Below, piece by piece: positions 34,995 to 46,912 of a stretch of 64,000 nucleotides of DNA. The stretch lies in NCBI GenBank assembly GCA_001414345.1, contig LLCB01000205.1, forward strand, positions 1-64,000, given 5' to 3'. Each line of letters opens with the position of its first letter. Position 1 is the first letter of the stretch. Below the pieces are notes generated by a model. It ran no database searches, was not told where the DNA came from, and saw only the letters and a program-made list of their open reading frames with translations. A program made the position numbers and the translations under genes. Origin of the DNA: Hymenoscyphus infarciens. Its lineage: Eukaryota; Ascomycota; Leotiomycetes; Helotiales; Helotiaceae.

Positions 34995-36128
34995 TCACAA
35001 CATCCCCCGCCTCCCTCCCAAGTCCCCAAACTCAGAATGTCTACTCTGCCGGCTGACAGGCGGTGGATGTCCCAGTAAATTTCTCGAATTCCTCCTCCCA
35101 TCCCCATCCGAATGAGGATCCTCCACAGAATAATCATCCCTCCCAGAACGCTGAATCTGCACAGGATCTGGCATGGGAACTTGGAATCCGTCACCGTGAT
35201 GAAATGGTTGAGGTGTCATCATCGGAGGGAGACCTTGTCCGTGTGCATTTCCCCCCAAACCAGATCCATAAACACCATACATGTCCCCAGGTGGCAAATC
35301 GCCCCCTTGTAAATGACTGTGTCTCGCTGATTGAGCCGAAAACGCTCCTTGTCGATGGGCAGCAGCTGTGTCGAGGTCAATTTCTTCTTGCAGATTGCTA
35401 CGCCGAATAGACTGGGCGGAAGGGCCTCTTTGTCGTTGAGCTAATGCTGCTACCGCGTCCATGTCCATTCCTTCATGCATGTGGCTACGTCGAGCGGATT
35501 GTGCTGAGAATACCCGTTGCCGTTGAGCTGCTTCGATATCACCGGGATGCATCTGACCATGTCTCCCGGATTGTGCTGAAAAGGCTCTCTGGCGTTGAGC
35601 CGTTTCGATGTCATCTCCATTCATCTGACTATGCCGTCCAGATTGAGCAGGAAATCCCCCTTGCCGTTGAGCAGCAGCAGAATGTGTCTCCCGACTCCCA
35701 ACTGGCATCTCAGGTACATGTTGCTGTTGTTGTTGCTGGGCAAGATTTCTCGGATCCTCATTCATTCTTGACCGTGCTCCAGCTTGTGGGAAAGGGCGTG
35801 GAATAAATGGAGGTCTAGCAACAACTCGATGTTCCATCTTTTTCTTCCTGTAGTGACAAAATAGGAGCATAAAGAGTAGGATTCCGAAAATTAGTAAACC
35901 GCAGACAATACCAAGCGCGATGATAGCTCCTTGAACGGGTGTTGCTTTGGGAGTTTGATCGATTGGGTTTGGTAGTGGAGTTGTATTTCGATCGGTGACT
36001 GCGTTTTTCTGCAAATGGGTTGATGGCGTTGTTGGTATCGGGGTATGCTGTGTGATTGTGGAACGTCTGGCAGCACGAGGAGCCGACATGGCACGGTCGG
36101 AAACAGCTTCGATACATGTGTCTGCCAT
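34995..36128 (-). CDS. Single-pass membrane protein with five Gln/Arg/Ser-rich repeats, 377 residues
   Basis: Intronless. There is no obvious signal peptide. A Thr/Pro-rich N-terminal part (about 20-65) precedes one membrane helix at about residues 66-91 (GAIIALGIVCGLLIFGILLF), then a basic stop-transfer stretch (HYRKKK). The tail holds a poly-Gln run (131-136) and five imperfect repeats of 24-28 residues at about 152-275, with core QRQ-x-x-FSAQS-x-RHS-x-M followed by an acidic linker. The layout resembles fungal wall-stress-sensor-like or mid2-like proteins (small exterior, one helix, long disordered cytoplasmic tail), but no Cys-rich WSC domain is present, so the role is unknown. The next upstream gene has the same layout. 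Confidence 0.8.
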   Translation of the reverse strand: MADTCIEAVSDRAMSAPRAARRSTITQHTPIPTTPSTHLQKNAVTDRNTTPLPNPIDQTPKATPVQGAIIALGIVCGLLIFGILLFMLLFCHYRKKKMEHRVVARPPFIPRPFPQAGARSRMNEDPRNLAQQQQQQHVPEMPVGSRETHSAAAQRQGGFPAQSGRHSQMNGDDIETAQRQRAFSAQSGRHGQMHPGDIEAAQRQRVFSAQSARRSHMHEGMDMDAVAALAQRQRGPSAQSIRRSNLQEEIDLDTAAAHRQGAFSAQSARHSHLQGGDLPPGDMYGVYGSGLGGNAHGQGLPPMMTPQPFHHGDGFQVPMPDPVQIQRSGRDDYSVEDPHSDGDGRRNSRNLLGHPPPVSRQSRHSEFGDLGGRRGML

Positions 36129-36743
36129 TTTTATTGCATGAGGGACTTTTTGATATATAGTACCAAAACAAGAAATTGGGGAGAAATAATTACAAAGATG
36201 TCAGGAATTTTCTTGAAGCTAGAACTCTGTGCTGGCAATCCACCCGCCGTTCTAGTACAACATGAAAGGTTACGTCTGGACGACAAACATCGATAGTGGA
36301 GTCAAGAAGCTCAATCATTGTAACAATGGGCTTTGTTTATGAGTAGAAAGTATGCGTGAGAATAACAACCGAACCACTGAATGGCACCAGGTCTTTCCTT
36401 TGTTGAAGCGATCGCTAAGGCTGTTATGTGTTAGCGAGATCTCGAAGATAATACCACCCTTCGGGATAAAACCGCTAAGTACGGAGTTTCTACACCTGCC
36501 AGTCATTAAGTGGGCCTTCGGTTACAAATTCCGGTTCCCGATTCGAAGTAGTCAAGAGTAGTAAGCTGCAAAGAGCCGTGGCTGAAGTCACCAAAGTAGC
36601 ACAACAAAGCATTGTAAAATCGATAGGTTGAAAAACATCATTTCTGTTTTCTTGATCCCCGCCCCCTTTCCATATCATCTAAAAGTGAAAAGAAATCGCT
36701 CAGAACAAAACTCCAACTCCATAATAACACAACGCAATACCAG
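36129..36743. other. Intergenic region
   Basis: Separates two minus-strand membrane-protein genes. A 63-codon minus frame (36490-36678) follows a good acceptor and could be an alternative last exon of the upstream gene; otherwise nothing seen. Confidence 0.45.
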
Positions 36744-38772
36744 TCAACTCACCAGAGTATCTGAAGAAGCAGTATCAAATCGACTAGGCATCTTCAGCGG
36801 TCGCGATTTCGAAATAGCATGCTCAAGCGGCGTCCTCCCCGCCTTCTTTCCATTCTCCAATCTGTGTGGTTCCTCGTTCTCCATAGCATCCGACCCAACA
36901 ACTGGATCAGATCTCCTTGAATGCCGTATTTTCTTTGGACGTACTTCCGTTGGTGCGCAAACACTTAATTGCTGTTCTTGCTTTTTTCTTCGAGGCACAC
37001 TTCCATCTTCTGAAGCCTCTTCCTCGAGACCAGGACTTCTTTCTTGTCGAATGCGATCATGCTGACGTCTTGCTCTTAGTGGTTGGAAGTGTTCTTCGAC
37101 GGGTGGAGAGTCTTGTCTGCGTGGTTTCAATGGCGGAGAGGCATGTGACCTTGGTTGGGAATCAGCGGATGAGGATCTGAGAGGGTGGTCTTCGAGATAC
37201 GGACCACCACTTTGCGCGCTCCATCTTTCACTATGGCGTTCGCGGTCTTGTTGGGCGAATTGTTGGCGTTGGGGATCCGGTCCTGAGCTAGAAAAACAAG
37301 TTAAATACAAGATTTTAATAGGGGAGTGGAAGGGAAACTATACCTTCTAGCTCGGTTCTTTTTCTTGTTCTTTGGATCCTCGCCACGGAAATATTGTTCC
37401 CACCCCCCATTTGGTTCTGCGACTATATGAATAGCTCTAAGTGCAAGTGGTAGAAGAGCAAGCCACTTCGCATTCGCTAGTAAAGTACTCTTCTTCTGGT
37501 TCCCAGGCTGTTTCCTCGGGGCCGATTGGCTGAGAAATGAGGATTAGTACATAAATATATATAAACAAAAGAAAAAAGAAAGTAAAAACCCAGCACCCAT
37601 AATTACCTCAAAGACTGACGCCGTTCATAAGAATCAGTGCTTCGTTCACGACTTCCTCTGCCACTGCCCTCACGTTCAAGTCGTTCTTCGCCTATACTTC
37701 TTCGGCGTCTTCGTCTTCGTTCCCTTTGTGGCGGATAGTCTTCTTCTAATTCTACTGTTATGATATCGTCTTGTGGACTGCTTCGGCGATCTCTTCGCGT
37801 GTCTCTGTCTCGAATGGGGGATCGGTCCCTTGATCCTGTAACTTCTGCTCGTGGTCCTGGTGCGACAAAGTCTCGTAATCGTGGGGAGTAGAAAGAGTCT
37901 CGTGATGGTGTGATATGTGTTGGTTCTGGCGGCATAAAGGCAGTCGGTTGATTTGGAGGCGACAGATTCTCTCGAGGACTTCTCACAGACGAAGTGCGAG
38001 AACGTCTTGGTGGCGGAGAAGGCATTCTGACAGGTGCCCCATAACTCCCAGGCTGGTGGTGGTCGTCTACTTCCCTAACGCGGTCACCTCTCGAGTGTCT
38101 GACATGGTGGTTTCTCGACGATCTATGTTTTGATTTCCGCCGCTCCTCAACAATTGAACTGGAACCCGTGGACTCAACAGGAGAAGGCAATCTCTCCCTC
38201 GTTCTAGTCCTCGGCTTCCGTCTTCGTCTATGTCTTTCCCCTCTCTCCACATCCTCCACAATAACCTTCTCCCGAGTCCCCCCGTTCATCAGTGTTGCGA
38301 AAAACCCCTTCTTAGGTGGCATAATAACTTCTCGACGCCCCTCCCGTCTCGACTTCTCCTTCTTAAGACACCAGATAATAACCCCCAGCACAATCAGTCC
38401 AACCAGAACAGCCGCGAATATTGTCCCACCCTGAGCTGCACTCGACCAGCACTTGAATTCCACACACCTCGTATCCGTAGTTGCTGTACTTCCCGTACTT
38501 TGAGGATCCTTATGCGTCAAAGTAGCAGTTCTCAAAACCCTCCCATCAGCCTCGACTATAATACCCACAACATCCGTAACCACCGACACAGATTCAGTCC
38601 AGATCCCCTCAAAAGCTGTAACAGTAGTAAATATCGGCGCCCCAGTAACAGCAGGCCAAGGATAATAAAGCGTCGTTCCCTCAGGTCCATTCGCACTCAA
38701 AGTCGTCGTAAAAGTAGTGATTGTCGTCCCTCCATAAAGAGGTGTCGTGGGAGATGGAGGTTGGAGAGCCAT
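36744..38772 (-). CDS. Single-pass membrane protein with long Arg/Ser-rich tail, 631 residues
   Basis: Three exons: 38772-37607, 37529-37344 and 37287-36744, with introns of 77 and 56 nt; 1896 nt is exactly 632 codons. The Thr/Ser/Pro-rich N-terminal 110 residues contain a Cys pair near 103-108 (TRCVEFKCW). One membrane helix follows at about 115-136 (GTIFAAVLVGLIVLGVIIWC). The remainder is strongly Arg/Ser-rich, with RHRRRRKPRTRTRE and RERRRRRRRS clusters. Near the C-terminus are a short conserved-looking hydrophobic block (KWLALLPLALRAIHIV) and a Lys-rich patch. No catalytic domain seen. The stop codon TGA lies inside a GTGAGT donor-like sequence; splicing there to an acceptor at about 36679 would give a different C-terminus, so the end is provisional. 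Confidence 0.82.
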
Positions 38773-39762
38773 CTCCCCTATTTTCTATTTCGGGGAGACG
38801 GCGGATGGTGGATACGATGGATACGTGGCGGGAGACGGGGATCTATCGAAACGTGAGTTTGTGAGGATGAGATCTCCGGGTTATGCGAGTTGCGCAGGGA
38901 GGGACGATGCGGCTGATGAAACTTTATTTTGGGGGGGGGAGCGAGACGAGGCTGTTGTTATTTATCTATGCGAAGCCTTGTGGGATTCACCTTTGACTTG
39001 GGGATGTGGCACTTTGGTCGGGTTAGTTTGGTAGACACGAAATGCCATTCACGATTTCTGTTATTGTTTGACTTCAACCTTTTATAAGGTATCTACCATC
39101 ATCAAAATGTCATTGTTTTCAAAGGAGGGCGGACCTGAGGCTCACGATGAAATTGAAAGTGGTAGATACGTACCTGCATACTCAAGTCGTTGTTCCGCCC
39201 ATCTAGTGTAATTAAAGGTACTCCAATTATCCCAAGGTATTAGAACCAGAGTTATTTACTGCCGCTTGGACAGTCCATTGCGAGACGCGACTCAAGTCAA
39301 ACAGAACAATTAAACATCCTTGGCATCGATCGGGTCAGATTATCATTGGCACTTCCATCCAAACAACATGACGGGCAGAGACGGGTGTTCAATTCGGTAT
39401 ATCCTTACTTCGCAAGTACAAGATTACATGCCAGGTTCTCCACTCCTCTCTATTATGATATCCCTTTCCCTGATGCATGCATATATCCACCCCGAGCTCG
39501 ATATGATATCCTCCTATGACGTATCTACAAGAAGAAGAAGCAGGTGCCCTCCATCCATCATTACCATCTATGCTCGTATCTCGTAATCTGCGTGTGTAAA
39601 GAAAGAATCGTAACTTGAGGGAAGACAGGGTGCGAAGAAGGCATGATGTTTGTCATGCTCCTGAGGTCGGGTCTCGCGTGCGTCACACACCTGCTATGTC
39701 CTTGGTTGAAAGAAAAACTGAGTCGAAAAAAATCGAGAATGTCGAAAGGAAAATTTTGGGTA
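38773..39762. other. Intergenic region
   Basis: Upstream region of the minus-strand gene starting at 38772, and 3' flank of the small gene ending at 39763. No gene, RNA or repeat recognised. Confidence 0.5.
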
Positions 39763-40052
39763 TTAGGCAGCCGCTCCTGCAGTGCTAGCAGCAGAGGACT
39801 CGGCGTCTGCCGCGACTTTGGAATCGCGCCTTAAAATTGTCAGAAAAAATGAATTGAAGGAGGAAAAAGGACTTGTACATCTTCGTTGCCTGCATAATAG
39901 TTGAAAGTCAGCAGCTGTTCGATGGAGGGAAGGAGAAGGAATAGACGTACAACGTAGCCCACAGCCTTCAAGCCGCCGAACAAGAGACCAATCGTTCCGA
40001 AAAAGGCGAAGATGAATATGATCGCAATGACAGACGTCTGAGAAAGGGCCAT
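39763..40052 (-). CDS. 59-residue single-pass membrane protein with an 11-nt micro-exon
   Basis: Exons 40052-39951, 39889-39879 and 39829-39763 (102, 11 and 67 nt; 180 nt, 60 codons), introns 61 and 49 nt. Donors are GTACGT and GTACAAGT; acceptors ATGCAG and TTTAAG, the second with a CTGAC branch point. The protein starts MALSQTSVIAIIFIFAFF, forms one long hydrophobic segment to about residue 28, then a charged linker (ATKMRDSK) and an Ala/Ser-rich tail. Reading through either intron gives a less coherent tail, which is why I chose this model. Its start lies about 150 bp beyond the 3' end of the TRM732 gene on the same strand. No family recognised; possibly a small organelle or ER subunit. 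Confidence 0.72.
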
Positions 40053-40200
40053 CTTGAGATGCGTAGAGGTGGGTCGAAGAGCAAGCGCGTTGAGTTTTTC
40101 GGGTGCGATGTATTCTATCGATGCGTGGGAGAAGATGATTTGAAATTGCGGTGTTGATATCCGATGCAATAAATTTTCAAAACTAAGCGCGTGCCAATGT

Positions 40201-43200
40201 TTATTTTTTTGTCTTTGTGGCGGGTTGCGTCGCTTGGTCGTCGAAAGAGAGTGAATGACAAAAGCGTGCCTGCGGACCTTTAAGATAAGGGTATTTGGTA
40301 AGCATCGACTGAACCTGCTGCGGCAGTAAGAGACCCAATCGGTTTTCTGAGAGTACCTCCCGTCCCAGGAGCTGATAAAGTAGTTGAGGATGGAGAAAGC
40401 TAGCATCGGCTTCATCCATAAATCGTCTTAGCTGAACAAGCAAATTCGCTGTTCCATCTGGAATCCCCCAGTTATCATCCTTCGCAGATTTGTATGCCAG
40501 ATGAACCAAAACTTCGTGTGCACAAACGACAATTCCTGCGCAAAGTGAGTAAATCTCAGGTTTTGAATCCCAGTTTTGAGCGTCCTCCTTTTTAGACGAA
40601 AGTCGATTCGCGAGAAACTCGAAGCCTTTTGTTGCAAATTCAGTCAGCCGATTTAAGGGGCTTCGATCCCGGACTTCATCCTCGTTGTAGATGCAGTTAG
40701 ACGATGTATAGAGCGTGCGAAGGGTTTTGGCCCAACGCACACGTTCTCTGTGTTCATCACGCCACAAGTTTTGAGCCTCCTCAGCGAAAAGAGAATTGTC
40801 AGGTAACATTACTTGGGCTAATTCTTCCTCGAGGTCAAAATCTGGTATGGGAAACTTAGGAGGAACCAAGAAGTTGCGGCCAGTAATTCTTTCAACGGTA
40901 TTGTATGCGAAGTCTAACGAAGTTTTGTACATCCCAGTCATCCAATCGAGGAACTCATCAGCTGCGGCAAGCGGTGTTGACGATTTCTTGGTTAAGAGAG
41001 CCACGGTCGCTGCAGCTAAAGACCGGACATCGTGGTCGTCGTCGTCCAGCAGACCGTATAATATGATAAGTATGGTGATTAGATATGGACTTCCGAGGAA
41101 TCCTTCGTAACCTTGGCGACTGAAAAACGAGCGAAGAGCGCAAACGGCGGCAAGCCGCGAAGGCACGGACTATTCTCAATGAGCGTCGTTTGGATGCATG
41201 ATACCAGGGTTAACCACTTACTGAAGGCCCCTCCAAATGTAACGCCAAGTACACCCCAAAATCCAACAGCGGCTTCTCAAGTCCCTCTATGGGTTCAGAC
41301 GATGCTTTTTCAACCAATATACGTGCATGAGTGATATTGCCTAAAGATTTGCATTTCTCGTTTGCGAGCTTTGGGGTCGACTGTCCCATGTTCATGCCTT
41401 TAACGATTTGACAGAACTCTGGTAATACGAGTGAAAGATCGCGAATCTCGTCAAGAACTCCATTGGCATTTGCCAACGCAGCGGCACAAACGGCTGGCCC
41501 ATTGGTAAACTCAAAAGTACTTGCATAGACACGGAAAAGTTCTACAAGTTCTCCTTGATGTCCTCTGGTATTCCAGACTGCGGACACTGTGTTGAGAACG
41601 GACACTGCGGTACTCTGGCTTGATCCTAGGGCGTGCTTGACGATTTTTTTCAAAGCCTCTGTATCACTTTTGAGAGCCGAAAGACAAATTCCACGAAGCA
41701 ACGCGGCATGGGAGTCCGCGCGGGCAGGGTCCCAATGCAGCTGGCATAAATTTACCATCTCACTATACGGTTCGACGGTAAACCCAGTCGTCGCGGAATT
41801 ATAAACAGAGGACCCCTTCGTCGTGCGGCCGATTTTCGAAATCAACATACGGAGGATGAAATTCCCAACTTTTAAGTTAGCAGCGAGCACATCAGGTGAC
41901 GTGCTTGCTGTTTTTCTCTCCCCGAAGTGGCAATGGAAAAAAGAGTTGAGCCGTTGAACGTACGCTGTATTATTTTAGTTTAACAGAGTTAGAGAGCCTA
42001 AATGGACCAATGACTTACCATTGAGGTGTTCATCGGGAATTGCAGCGTCAGCTTCTCTTTCTAACGTGTATTGAACGGCTAATAAAACCCCATGCTCTAA
42101 ATTCGTTGATCCATCTCGGATATGCAACAATAATTCAGCCGCGTGCTGCCAGTTAGCATTGGGCATTAGGGAACAGATCGTCCGGGCCGCCAGGTCCCTC
42201 ACCTGCCATACCTTGCTACCAAGATGGGTAGAAACATGCTTAAAAAACATGGCGTGGCATTCTGCTGGGGCGCCTGCCCTGCGAATAATGTCAAGAGCAG
42301 GAAACAATTTCTCGACAGTCTTCACGGTCCCCTCTGGGTCACCAGCATTTTGGTTGCAGCTTTCCTCGAGCATGCTCAGCAGCAAATCAAGGAGCCCGGG
42401 AAATTTGGAGAAGGCAATCTTAGCCCCCTCGCCAGTCCAACCCCCCTCCATCTGCTCTTTCGTCTCGGCCCCCAACAGAACATCTGTCAGAGTTTGGAAT
42501 AATAGTAAACCGCAGTTGCGAATTTCCCAGCTGGAACCGAAACCTGTTAGCGCTAAGATTTAACAAGGCATCTTAGTATCTCTGCTTACATTGGAGAGAT
42601 GAAACATTGCTCCGCCAAAGATAGCATTGCAACGACATAGGTCAGAAGCTTCTGACGAGTGTTAGTTTCCCTGAAAAGGGCGCGCAAACTGTTGAGCGCG
42701 TGGACGTTTGACGACGACTCTCCGTCCGCAATTTCCTTCCGTGCGTTGCTAACCAGAACATTGAGACGTTCGTCAAAGTCCATGGGTGTGCTGGACGCCA
42801 TAATTGCAGTCACCAATGATGGAATTCCTGCGGATCTCCTTGTAGTCGCGGGTTGGGTTTCGATTGCAATCAGAGATCCCTGATACTGTTAGAAACGATC
42901 AAATATTGTAGTCCAAGGGATCATACCTTCCACCAGCGATCGAGAATATCAATAGACGATGGTTCAGGTTGCGATGATGGTTCTTTAGGCGTTGTAGCCG
43001 ACGCAGTAAGAAAGTACTTCCGCAAAGCCTTATGTTGAACGAGGTTGCAGCAGTTTGAAAAGGTCAAAGATACCGTCGAGAAAGCGCCGCGGTGGCGCAG
43101 GGTTGAAAGCTGTTGGAAAGCTAAATTTCCGATGGAAGTAAAGGTTTCGACGACGTTTGATGCAAAGTGCGCCGGCCAGGATTCTTTAAGATTCAACGAA

Positions 43201-45808
43201 AGTATTCTTGTGAGGTTGCTGTGAGGAGTTAGATGGTGTGGCCGCAAATGTGGATAAGCTTCGGCCCTCAATTGTGTTCATGTGACTTGCACCAGGACGC
43301 TGAACCTTCCCTCCAAACTAATTGCTACAGCAAAATGAACCCGACTTACCTGGACTCGTGAACAGCGCGAAAGCTGTAGCTCAAGACATCTTTTGTATCA
43401 ATCGTGTCTACCTCATCAATGCCATTCGGAAGGTTACCTTCTGGGGAGTCGTTGCATAACACCTCTTTTACGGCGTTCCAAATGCGAGAGGCCAAAGACA
43501 CCATTTGGAATTGAAGGCTGGCCCATTTCTCCCACTCATCCGATTGACCTGTTTCTGACACATTTGAATCCAGTGACAAGTCGACAATATTGGAAACGAG
43601 GCTATTGCTCAATCAGCTAGACTCCACTAGGAAAGGAGACATGCCGACCTACCTCAGCGCAGCAAAATCCGCATGTACAGGAGCTTCTAATACCGCAAGC
43701 GCAAGATCTCTTTCTGCCATCACTACCTTCTCCTCGAGTCGTTTGACCAATCCATCGATCAGCTGCAATCTCTCGCCCAAAGAGGCTTGCAGGCCATACA
43801 ATATCCTATAAGATCGAGCAACCCCATCTGCATAGTCAGCGCGACCGGTTCTTTTTGACGCTTCCTCCGCCCTCGAGATAAATTCGATGAGAAGAGTCGG
43901 TGACTGATCAAACGCCGGCTCAGCCACCTCAATATCTTGCACCGCTTCTAAGGGGGGAGGACTTCCTCGCCTGGAGGCATTCTTCTGGTTTGGAGATAGG
44001 ACTTTTGTGAAGTTCGCAGGGTCGGAAAGTTTCAAGACATCCGCCGCACTACTTCGAACATCCTCGAAGGGATCCAATAAAAGGTCCAACAACAGTCTCA
44101 TTGAGCGTGAATTGAAGAATCGCAGGGTGAACGGCCAAATTGTGGCATTTGCAGGAACTGGAATAGAAGACAGTGCTGTGCCTGGTCCTCGGAGGTGGGA
44201 GTGGAGAAGGAGATTGATGGCTCTCAAAGCCATGATGTGCCGCTGGTAGGATGAAGTTGAGCTCAACTCCGCTAATAAGAAATCCACATACCACTCAAGA
44301 AACTTCTGGTGTTTTAACAGAAGGTCTTCAGTCGCATCATGAATCATTCCCAAATCTGTCAGGGGAACCGAACTTAGTGGATCCCCATGACTGAGTTTGA
44401 AAGAAGATTGCTCAAGTTCCCTGGCAAGGAGAGCCGTTGCTCCTCTCAACCTCTCAATCAAGTGTTTGGTGTTGCTTAAAACCTCATTGCGAAATTTAGC
44501 GTCCGTGTCGGAATAAAGCAATCCCATGTTGGGTCTCAACATATCAAGAACAGCAGGACTGAAGGGGCGCGTTGAAGAAAATGATGAAGTGAGAACAGAA
44601 AAGGCAAGAGAACGAATTGTATCCGAGGAGTTGGTCAAAAGAGAACCTATCGCTTCCTCGTCGAGTACAACGGAGCCACTAGATTTCTTATGTGTTTCTT
44701 TCGGGCGGAGGATATCTAAGGCCAAGTCAGTTAATATGTCATTCGCGGAGGACATATTTCCTACTTGGTTCTTCCACCAGCCCAGATTTCTTTCCAGCGT
44801 CTATAGCAGCCAACTGCACTAGAGCATGAGCATCGATTTCCCGACTATGTATGTCTGAAATTGACCCCTGTTTGTTGAGATCCCGGAGGAATTCTAGCGA
44901 ACCTGGTCTGTCCAGCTTGAATAGCGGGGAAAAGAGATAGTTCTTAACATTTTCCAGTACCAGATGATTCTTTGAGAGACCCGTTCGTATCCAACGTTGC
45001 CACAGAGAACTGTAATTCGATGGAGGCCCCGAACCAACTCCAGGGTCAGTTCTCAACGTCTTGAAGAGTGTGACGAGGAATTTCCCTACGGCTGCAGAAA
45101 CATCTGCTGGGCCTAGCCAATAGAACACAGCCGAGACAAAAGGATCCCAAGACTGATCAGTCTCCGGGGTCTGTTCATTGGGATGCTGTGCAACATTCTG
45201 CGACCTGTAGATTTCATATGCATTAAGCAACTCTTCAGGCGAGATTGTGCTCTTTCCTAGTAAGCATTCCAACGACTTGAAGGAGGGCTTGACCAATGGG
45301 TGAGCAGCCTCATGGGTGATGAGGGGTAGACTTTGTTGGAAGATGACAGCTTTGACACATGATGATACCCCCCTATCTGGATTTTGAGCAATTAGCGAGG
45401 ATAGGAGTTCCAAAACTTGTCTCATCGAGCGGTTCTGGTTCTTCTCATTCCATTCGACATAAAAGTTGAAAAGTCCAAGCGAGGTATTTTCCGAGAAAGC
45501 AACTTCTCGAATACTCTGAGATTGAGACTTTTTGCACTGTTCAAGAAAATGGCAAAGTTGAAGACATGCCTTCCCTGAAGCATGCCGAGGCTGAGAAGCT
45601 TGCCGAAGTAGATCCTGGAATTTCTTTTCTGCTAGGCTGTTCTATGTATTAGCGGTGCTGGGTCACATGATGTTGGTATAATTACTGACATTACCTGTTC
45701 TTGGACAGGCTCTTGCTCAAGCCTACTCACCAGAAGACGTTCGTCAGATGGTGCCTGAGATTTGGCTTGGGCGTTCTCCTTGCCATCAGTGTGCGCGTTG
45801 TTGTTCAT
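40201..45808 (-). CDS. TRM732: tRNA 2'-O-methylation cofactor Trm732/THADA homologue (DUF2428), about 1719 residues
   Basis: Nine-exon model: 45808-45695, 45641-43653 (contains a frame break), 43601-43350, 43218-42927, 42879-42590, 42530-42019, 41964-41222, 41169-40201. The exon written 45641-43653 may really be two. Exon lengths give 1720 codons if one surplus base is removed in 44739-44803. The protein is an all-helical HEAT/armadillo-like solenoid. DUF2428 is central (about residues 690-985), with its marker RRSAGIPSLVTAI and, across a splice, WEIRNCGLLLFQTL. Trm732 partners the methyltransferase Trm7 for Cm32 on tRNAs. The frame of AIDAGKKSGLVEEP must shift to that of SSANDILTDL; no convincing intron lies between, so a one-base indel is likely. 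The TIM23 gene is divergent upstream. Confidence 0.9.
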
Positions 45809-46185
45809 TGTGAATACAAGTGAGCAAACAAGGTGTCCTAGATGTCAGATACGAGACCATCAAATCTGGGCATGAAGGAAACGCGATTGGTCGCCTGCTG
45901 GCGCAAGAAAAAATTGTTGTCTTGGGTTGTGTTGCGAAAGGAAAGGACGTCGGTTGGTTTAAGAACTGGTTGTGGCAAGGGTGGATCGGACTATCTTCGG
46001 AGCGCCAAACAAGACGCTAAAATCGGAATATCTCACTTCCGATTCCGAACCCTGCACCTGCACCTGCTGTGGAGCCAAAGAGGCTCCTGGAAAGATTTTA
46101 GATTTCGCATCACCACTAACGCCAGCGACTTCAATCTTCAACTCCCTCCCACCACAACACCCCATCCGTCGCACACTCTTTCATC
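45809..46185. promoter_or_regulatory. Short bidirectional promoter between TRM732 and TIM23
   Basis: Only 377 bp separate the two divergent start codons, so promoters and leaders must overlap or abut. The TIM23 side is CT-rich with CCACC/ACAACACCCC before the ATG. No specific factor site is identifiable by eye. Confidence 0.55.
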
Positions 46186-46912
46186 ATGTCAATCTGGGAT
46201 AAACTCACGGGGCGCAAGTCCGCCTCCACCGCAACATCCTCCACCTCCTCTCCAACCTCAAATTCAACACCAGACTCCTTCCAACCCGCTTCTCCTTTTG
46301 ATCCCCAAGAGGCCCAAGATGTTTCTTCCTTTCTGACTGGTCCTGCCTTTGCCGATCCATCTCAACTACATCCCCTGGCTGGCCTGAATCAACAGACCTT
46401 AGATTATCTGTCTCTCGAGGACTCGGCGCTTTCGGATCTTCCTGGTTCACAATCAGCATTGCCATCGCGAGGCTGGTCAGACGATCTGTGTTATGGTACC
46501 GGAGTAACATATGTGACTGCGTTGGGGTTGGGAGGTGCCTGGGGATTGCAGGAGGGGTTGAGAAGGTCGACTACACAACCACCGAAATTGCGCCTAAACT
46601 CGGTGCTCAACGCGGTTACGAGACGAGGACCATTCTTGGGAAACTCGGCAGGTGTTATCGCGATGGTGTACAACGGTTTCAACTCCTTCATTGGACATAT
46701 GCGGGGGAAGCATGATTCGACGAACAGCATTGTGGCGGGTGCTTTGAGTGGGATGCTCTTCAAGAGTACCAGGGGCATTCGACCTATGATGATTTCTGGA
46801 GGAATTGTGGCATCAGTTGCTGGCGCATGGGCTGTAAGTAATCCCCCACATTTTATCGGGGGTACTCAAGCTAACATCAATGGTGCAGGTAACGAGAAAG
46901 GCAATCTTCTGA
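46186..46912 (+). CDS. TIM23: Mitochondrial inner-membrane translocase subunit Tim23, 223 residues
   Basis: Exons 46186-46833 and 46889-46912, joined by a 55-nt intron (GTAAGT donor, CTAAC branch, GTGCAG acceptor, phase 0). The 24-nt last exon gives the Tim23-like C-terminus WAVTRKAIF; reading into the intron gives an unrelated tail. The N-terminal 100 residues are Ser/Thr/Pro-rich and hydrophilic (intermembrane-space receptor part). They are followed by the Tim17/Tim22/Tim23 membrane domain with Gly-rich helices (GTGVTYVTALGLGGAWG; GNSAGVIAMVYNGFNS; IVAGALSGMLFKS; ISGGIVASVAGAWAV). The protein forms the channel core of the TIM23 presequence translocase with Tim17 and Tim50. Length fits fungal orthologues. 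Confidence 0.95.
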
